Assembly (NCBI GenBank): GCA_038233055.1
Contig: JBBSMS010000059.1
Span: 1 to 19,126, forward strand
Direction of reading: 5' to 3'
Origin: Salsipaludibacter sp038233055
GTDB taxonomy: Bacteria; Actinomycetota; Nitriliruptoria; Nitriliruptorales; Nitriliruptoraceae
Length of the DNA stretch: 19,126 nucleotides
The position numbers were made by a program, and so were the translations under genes. This document shows, one piece after another, positions 16,271 to 19,126 of the stretch. Each line of letters opens with the position of its first letter. Position 1 is the stretch's first letter. The notes beneath the pieces were generated by a model that had not been told where the DNA came from, searched no databases, and worked only from the letters and a program-made list of their open reading frames with translations.

Positions 16271-18052
16271 ATGTCCCTGTCCCACCGTCCGCTCGTGGCC
16301 GCCCTGGTCCTGGCCCTGTTGGTCCCACTCCCCGCGGCCGCACAGCAGGACCCCGGGGACCTGACCGCCGAAGAGGAGGCCGCGATCGAGCGCGCACGGA
16401 GCGAGGTCGACGCCATCGACGGCCGCATCGACGGGCTCCAGGACGAGATCGCCGGGACCGAGACGCAACTCGACGAACTGGACGCGAAGTTGGCGACCGC
16501 GAGCGAGGCGCTCAGCCGCGCCCAGCAGGTCGCCGACGCCGCCGAGGTGGCCGCGGACGAGGCCCAGGCCCAGGTCGAGCGCGTGCAGTCCGACCTCGCC
16601 GACGCGGTCGTCGCCCGCGATGACAGCCAGGACCGGGTCACGTCGCTGGCTCGCGACGCCTTCATGTACGGGCCCGGCTCGACCGACCCCGTCATGATGA
16701 TCGTCGACGGGCTCAACGCCGAGGACGGCGCCAGCAACCTCGCCAAGGCCGGCAGCACGATCGACCTCGCCCTGCGCGAGCGCACCTCGGTGATGGAGGA
16801 CTCCAGTCGGCTGGTCGCCCACACCGACGCGCTGTCCGAGGAGGCCGCCCTGCTCGAGGAGGCCCGCGCCGCTCGCCTCGACGAGGTTGACGCTGCCCGC
16901 GCCGATGCCGCCCAGCGCCACGCCGAGGTCATGGACCTGGTCGAGGAAGCGGACGCGACCCTGCTGCACCAGCAGTCGCTGCTCGGTGAACTGGGCAACG
17001 AACGCGCCGGTGCCGAGCAGGAGGTCGAGGACACCGTCGCCTCGGCCCGTGCCGCCGCAGCCGAGCGGGTCCGCAAGGCCGAGGAGGAGCGTCGCCGCGC
17101 CGAGGAGGCCCGACGCAAGGCCGAGGAGGAAGCCCGTCGCAAGGCCGAGGAGGCCGAGGCCGCCGCAGCCGAGGCGCAGGCAGCCGAGGAGCGCGCGGCC
17201 GCGGCCGAGGCCGAGGCCGCCGCAGCCGAGGCGCAGGCAGCCGAGGCCGCCGCAGCCGAGGCGCAGGCAGCCGAGGAGCGCGCGGCCGCGGCCGAGGCCG
17301 AGGCCGCCGCAGCCGAGGCGCAGGCAGCCGAGGAGCGCGCTGCCGAGGCCCGCGAGGCCGAGCGCCGCGCCGCCGAACGCGAACAGGAGGAACGCGAGGC
17401 CCAGGAACGTGAGGCCCAGGAACGTGAGGCCCAGGAACGTGAGGCCCAGGAACGTGAGGCCCAGGAACGTGAGGAATCCTCGTCGTCCTCGTCGTCCTCG
17501 TCGTCCTCGTCCTCGTCGTCGTCGTCGTCGTCATCATCCTCCTCCTCCTCCTCCTCATCCTCCTCCTCCTCATCGTCGTCGTCGTCGTCATCGTCGTCGT
17601 CCTCATCATCATCATCATCGTCGTCGTCCGTGTCGTCCCGATCGGTCGGCAGTGGGCTGTCCAGCGTCGGTGGCATCACCGTGTCGTCATCGATCGCCGA
17701 CGAATTGGCTGCGCTGCTGAGCGCCGCCAGTTCTGCCGGCATCAACCTGGGTGGCTCCGGGTACCGATCGCCCGACACGACGGTCGCGCTGCGGATCGCC
17801 AACGGCTGTCCGGACGTCTACAACTCGCCGGCGTCGTCGTGTCGCATCCCGACTGCCCGGCCCGGGACCTCGATGCACGAGAATGGCCTGGCCGTCGACT
17901 TCAGCTACCAGGGCCAGACCCTGTGCTACCCGCGTTCGGCGTCGTCCTGTGGGGGCAACCGCGCCTTTGACTGGCTCCGCGCCAACGCCAGCCGCTACGG
18001 GTTCTACAACCTGCCCGACGAGGCCTGGCACTGGTCCACGAACGGCAACTGA
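16271..18052 (+). CDS. Secreted coiled-coil, poly-Ser-linked M15 (VanY-type) peptidoglycan peptidase
   Basis: 593-aa exported cell-wall hydrolase. A signal peptide (1-24, cleaved near PAAAQQ) is followed by a long charged coiled coil (about 31-280) interrupted near 130 by FMYGPGSTDP, as in PcsB-like stalks. Then come Ala/Glu/Gln repeats (297-354), five REAQE-type pentapeptide units (376-400), 51 consecutive serines (403-453) and a C-terminal M15 domain (about 485-593). The zinc/catalytic motifs are intact: SxHxxGxAxD (Ser534, His536, Asp543) and ExWHW (Glu584, His587). This predicts a D,D- or L,D-type peptidase cutting peptidoglycan stem peptides. Four cysteines in the M15 domain could form two disulfides. 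The ATG at 16271 is set by the signal peptide; ribosome-binding site weak. The upstream extension of the frame to 13112 is spurious. The coiled coil may allow partner-regulated activation at division, as for PcsB/RipC-like proteins (inference). Confidence 0.9.
   Translation: MSLSHRPLVAALVLALLVPLPAAAQQDPGDLTAEEEAAIERARSEVDAIDGRIDGLQDEIAGTETQLDELDAKLATASEALSRAQQVADAAEVAADEAQAQVERVQSDLADAVVARDDSQDRVTSLARDAFMYGPGSTDPVMMIVDGLNAEDGASNLAKAGSTIDLALRERTSVMEDSSRLVAHTDALSEEAALLEEARAARLDEVDAARADAAQRHAEVMDLVEEADATLLHQQSLLGELGNERAGAEQEVEDTVASARAAAAERVRKAEEERRRAEEARRKAEEEARRKAEEAEAAAAEAQAAEERAAAAEAEAAAAEAQAAEAAAAEAQAAEERAAAAEAEAAAAEAQAAEERAAEAREAERRAAEREQEEREAQEREAQEREAQEREAQEREAQEREESSSSSSSSSSSSSSSSSSSSSSSSSSSSSSSSSSSSSSSSSSSSSSSSSSSVSSRSVGSGLSSVGGITVSSSIADELAALLSAASSAGINLGGSGYRSPDTTVALRIANGCPDVYNSPASSCRIPTARPGTSMHENGLAVDFSYQGQTLCYPRSASSCGGNRAFDWLRANASRYGFYNLPDEAWHWSTNGN
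17159..17332 (+). repeat. In-gene tandem repeat, 30-bp core in 57/30/57 spacing
   Basis: Four identical copies of a 30-base core (it begins GCCGCCGCAGCCGAGGCGCA and encodes AAAEAQAAE) start at 17159, 17216, 17246 and 17303. Copies 1-2 and 3-4 are separated by the same 27-base block encoding an ERAAAAEAE-like stretch, and copies 2 and 3 abut. All lengths are multiples of three, so the frame is kept. It extends the peptidase's helical stalk. Confidence 0.9.
17396..17470 (+). repeat. Five perfect 15-bp tandem repeats (REAQE units)
   Basis: GAGGCCCAGGAACGT occurs five times in a row without a mismatch, encoding E-A-Q-E-R five times in the peptidase stalk. Perfect identity including synonymous positions implies recent expansion. 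Confidence 0.95.
17477..17629 (+). repeat. Poly-serine (TCN)51 microsatellite
   Basis: 51 consecutive serine codons, all TCC, TCG or TCA, with no TCT, AGC or AGT. There are homogeneous blocks of TCG, TCC and TCA, the pattern left by trinucleotide slippage. It links the helical stalk to the M15 domain and any unit change keeps the frame. Read antisense it gives Asp/Glu runs, which are not taken as coding. Confidence 0.95.
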
Positions 18053-18068
18053 GTCCGCCGAGTCGTGG

Positions 18069-18086
18069 ACCGCGGCCGGCCGCGGT
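18069..18086. terminator. 18-bp perfect palindrome between convergent genes
   Basis: ACCGCGGCCGGCCGCGGT is a perfect palindrome 16 bases past the peptidase stop and 6 bases past the stop of the convergent DDN-family gene. As RNA it folds into a tight GC hairpin from either strand, so a bidirectional terminator is the simplest reading. No T-run. Confidence 0.55.
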
Positions 18087-18091
18087 GTCGG

Positions 18092-18595
18092 TCAGGCGTT
18101 GGTGTCCTGGCCGTCGAGGTAGAGCAGGGACAGGCCCTCGGCCTCCACCGCCGTGACCAGTTCGTCGTGGGTCGGCGCCCGGTCGACGTTGATCTTGATT
18201 CCCAGTCGCTGCCCAGCCTTGTTCCAGCCGAGCTCGTCGATCAGCCCCGCGTAGACGTCGGCAATGACGTCCGGGTCCTCCTCGAGGACGCCGATGGCGG
18301 AGACGGGCTCGCCGGCCAGCGTGGTCCGGAACGGGTGACCACCACGGAAGTTGACCCGCCAGCCGGAGTTGGTCAGCACCGTCGGGCGGCCGGCGATGTC
18401 GTGGTAGCCGACCGGTACGGCATATGGCTCGCCACTGCGGCGGCCCTGGTAGTGCAGCAGGGCCAGGTGCTTGTCGACCACCCCGGAGGCGGGGCTGCGC
18501 AGCAGGGTACGCATCACCGGGTTGACGACGTACTTCCACAAGAGGTCCGGTGGATGCATTCGCTCGACGGCGGGGCGGTTGGTGGTGCTGCTCAT
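18092..18595 (-). CDS. DDN/DUF385-family (deazaflavin-dependent nitroreductase-like) protein
   Basis: 167-aa single-domain protein with the split-barrel pattern of the DDN family: an N-terminal amphipathic helix (LLWKYVVNPVMRTLLRS), then LLHYQGRRSGEPYAVPVGYH (strand-turn-strand with the GRRSG loop), TNSGWRVNFRGGHPFRTTL, and an acidic C-terminal helix region. Known members use F420H2 or bind related flavins, and are concentrated in actinobacteria; not all are enzymes. The ATG at 18595 overlaps the stop of the upstream NmrA-like gene (ATGA, 4 bp), so the two are co-translated. The stop is 40 bp from that of the convergent peptidase gene. A specific substrate cannot be given. Codon use matches the surroundings. 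Confidence 0.85.
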   Translation of the reverse strand: MSSTTNRPAVERMHPPDLLWKYVVNPVMRTLLRSPASGVVDKHLALLHYQGRRSGEPYAVPVGYHDIAGRPTVLTNSGWRVNFRGGHPFRTTLAGEPVSAIGVLEEDPDVIADVYAGLIDELGWNKAGQRLGIKINVDRAPTHDELVTAVEAEGLSLLYLDGQDTNA

Positions 18596-19126
18596 GAGGT
18601 GCTCCAGTGCTCGGTGTGGTCGTTGACGTAGTCGTTGATCGTGCGGGGCTCGCGGCCGAGCAGGTCGACGAGATCGAACGTGACGGGTTCTGCGTCGCCG
18701 CGTCGCAACCCGACGTGCAGGACGGTTTGGACGGCCACCTGGGCAATGGGCATTCCCCGACGACGCAGGTGCGCCAGGTAGCCGGGCACCGTGGCTGCCT
18801 CGTAGCGGATGGTCCTGCCGAGCGCCGTCGTCAAGTCCTCGGCGACCTGGTCGAGGGTCACCGCCACCGGACCGGTCAGGTGGTAGGCGGCCCCGACGTG
18901 GGGGCCCGGCTCGGCAAAGATCCCCGCGGCCGCCTCGCCAAGGTCGCGTGCGTCGATGAAGGCGACCCGACCATCCCCGGCGGGCAGGTAGAGCCGGTCG
19001 TTGTCCCGGATGTCGGCCCGGTACGCGTCGCCGAGGTTCTGCGCGAAGAACCCCGGCCGCAGGATCGTGTGGTCGATGGCGGAGGCCTGCAGGTGGGTCT
19101 CGACCCGGTGGTGCGGGACGATCCGG
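18592..19126 (-). CDS. NmrA-like NAD(P)-binding protein, 5' end beyond window
   Basis: The last 177 residues are visible; the start and the nucleotide-binding GxxGxxG motif lie beyond the right edge. The segment RIVPHHRVETHLQASAIDHT, then ILRPGFFAQNL, RDLGEAAAGIFAE, AAYHLTGPVAVTLDQVAEDL and GRTIRYEA follows the order seen in NmrA/atypical SDR proteins (TrR/QOR2-like): the central helix, the LRPGFF strand, the conserved domain-D region and the substrate lobe. Such proteins act as NAD(P)H-dependent oxidoreductases or redox sensors. The frame ends in a 4-bp ATGA overlap with the DDN-family gene, which implies a shared redox role. A GTG-initiated short form from 18867 would lack the fold and is rejected. 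Confidence 0.85.
   Translation of the reverse strand, partial: RIVPHHRVETHLQASAIDHTILRPGFFAQNLGDAYRADIRDNDRLYLPAGDGRVAFIDARDLGEAAAGIFAEPGPHVGAAYHLTGPVAVTLDQVAEDLTTALGRTIRYEAATVPGYLAHLRRRGMPIAQVAVQTVLHVGLRRGDAEPVTFDLVDLLGREPRTINDYVNDHTEHWSTS

Noticed and set aside
15871..17802. Minus-strand frame with long Asp/Glu and Ser/Ala runs
   Set aside because: It is the mirror of the poly-Ser and Ala/Glu repeats of the real peptidase gene. Low complexity, no start context.
13112..18052. A 1646-codon plus-strand open frame
   Set aside because: Only the last 593 codons from 16271 have a signal peptide and domain structure. The rest is antisense to ettA, the Imm33-like gene and the patatin gene and is open because of high GC.

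Overview
The window is very GC-rich DNA with dense, mostly non-overlapping coding. A monomeric NADP isocitrate dehydrogenase, an F420-type (deazaflavin-dependent) nitroreductase, strong GC/GC3 bias and frequent GTG starts suggest a high-GC actinobacterium. No rRNA or marker gene is present, so anything finer than phylum is a guess. I support 16 protein genes (two cut by the window edges), one decayed gene fragment, several hairpins and three tandem-repeat tracts. I see no tRNA, CRISPR array, insertion sequence or prophage gene.

Layout. (1) 1-1640 looks accessory: a truncated lipoprotein gene, a ribbon-helix-helix/MazF toxin-antitoxin pair (both minus strand), a frameshifted duplicate of the 3' end of mazF, and about 270 bases of non-coding DNA with hairpins. 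(2) 1641-2520: a two-helix small membrane protein (minus) divergent from a small lipoprotein (plus). (3) 2680-4902: monomeric isocitrate dehydrogenase, ending at a 12-bp-stem hairpin shared with the convergent xylB. (4) 5001-11469: a xylose / xylo-oligosaccharide module of two divergent transcription units: xylA-xylB on the minus strand, and an aldose 1-epimerase plus a GH3 exo-glycosidase on the plus strand. They share a 273-bp control region. The GH3 enzyme lacks a signal peptide, so the likely route is import of short xylosides, intracellular release of xylose, mutarotation, isomerisation to xylulose and phosphorylation into the pentose phosphate pathway. No transporter or regulator lies in the window. 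(5) 11591-15892: a tightly packed minus-strand operon, ettA - DUF2314/Imm33-like protein - patatin-like phospholipase - lysophospholipid acyltransferase-like protein. Spacings are +3, -8 and -1 bp, implying translational coupling. The last two genes look like a phospholipid deacylation/reacylation pair. (6) 16271-18052: a secreted M15 peptidoglycan peptidase with a coiled-coil stalk, Ala/Glu and REAQE repeats and an uninterrupted run of 51 serines before the catalytic domain. (7) 18092-19126: a DDN/DUF385-family protein overlapped by the 3' end of an NmrA-type NAD(P)-binding protein that runs off the right edge.

The most unusual items are the poly-serine peptidase, the ettA/Imm33-like/patatin/acyltransferase operon, an E. 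coli-type (class II, 441 aa) xylose isomerase in an actinobacterial background, and the mazF tail duplication. I did not find a clearly new multi-gene system. The four-gene operon in (5) is the best candidate for one.
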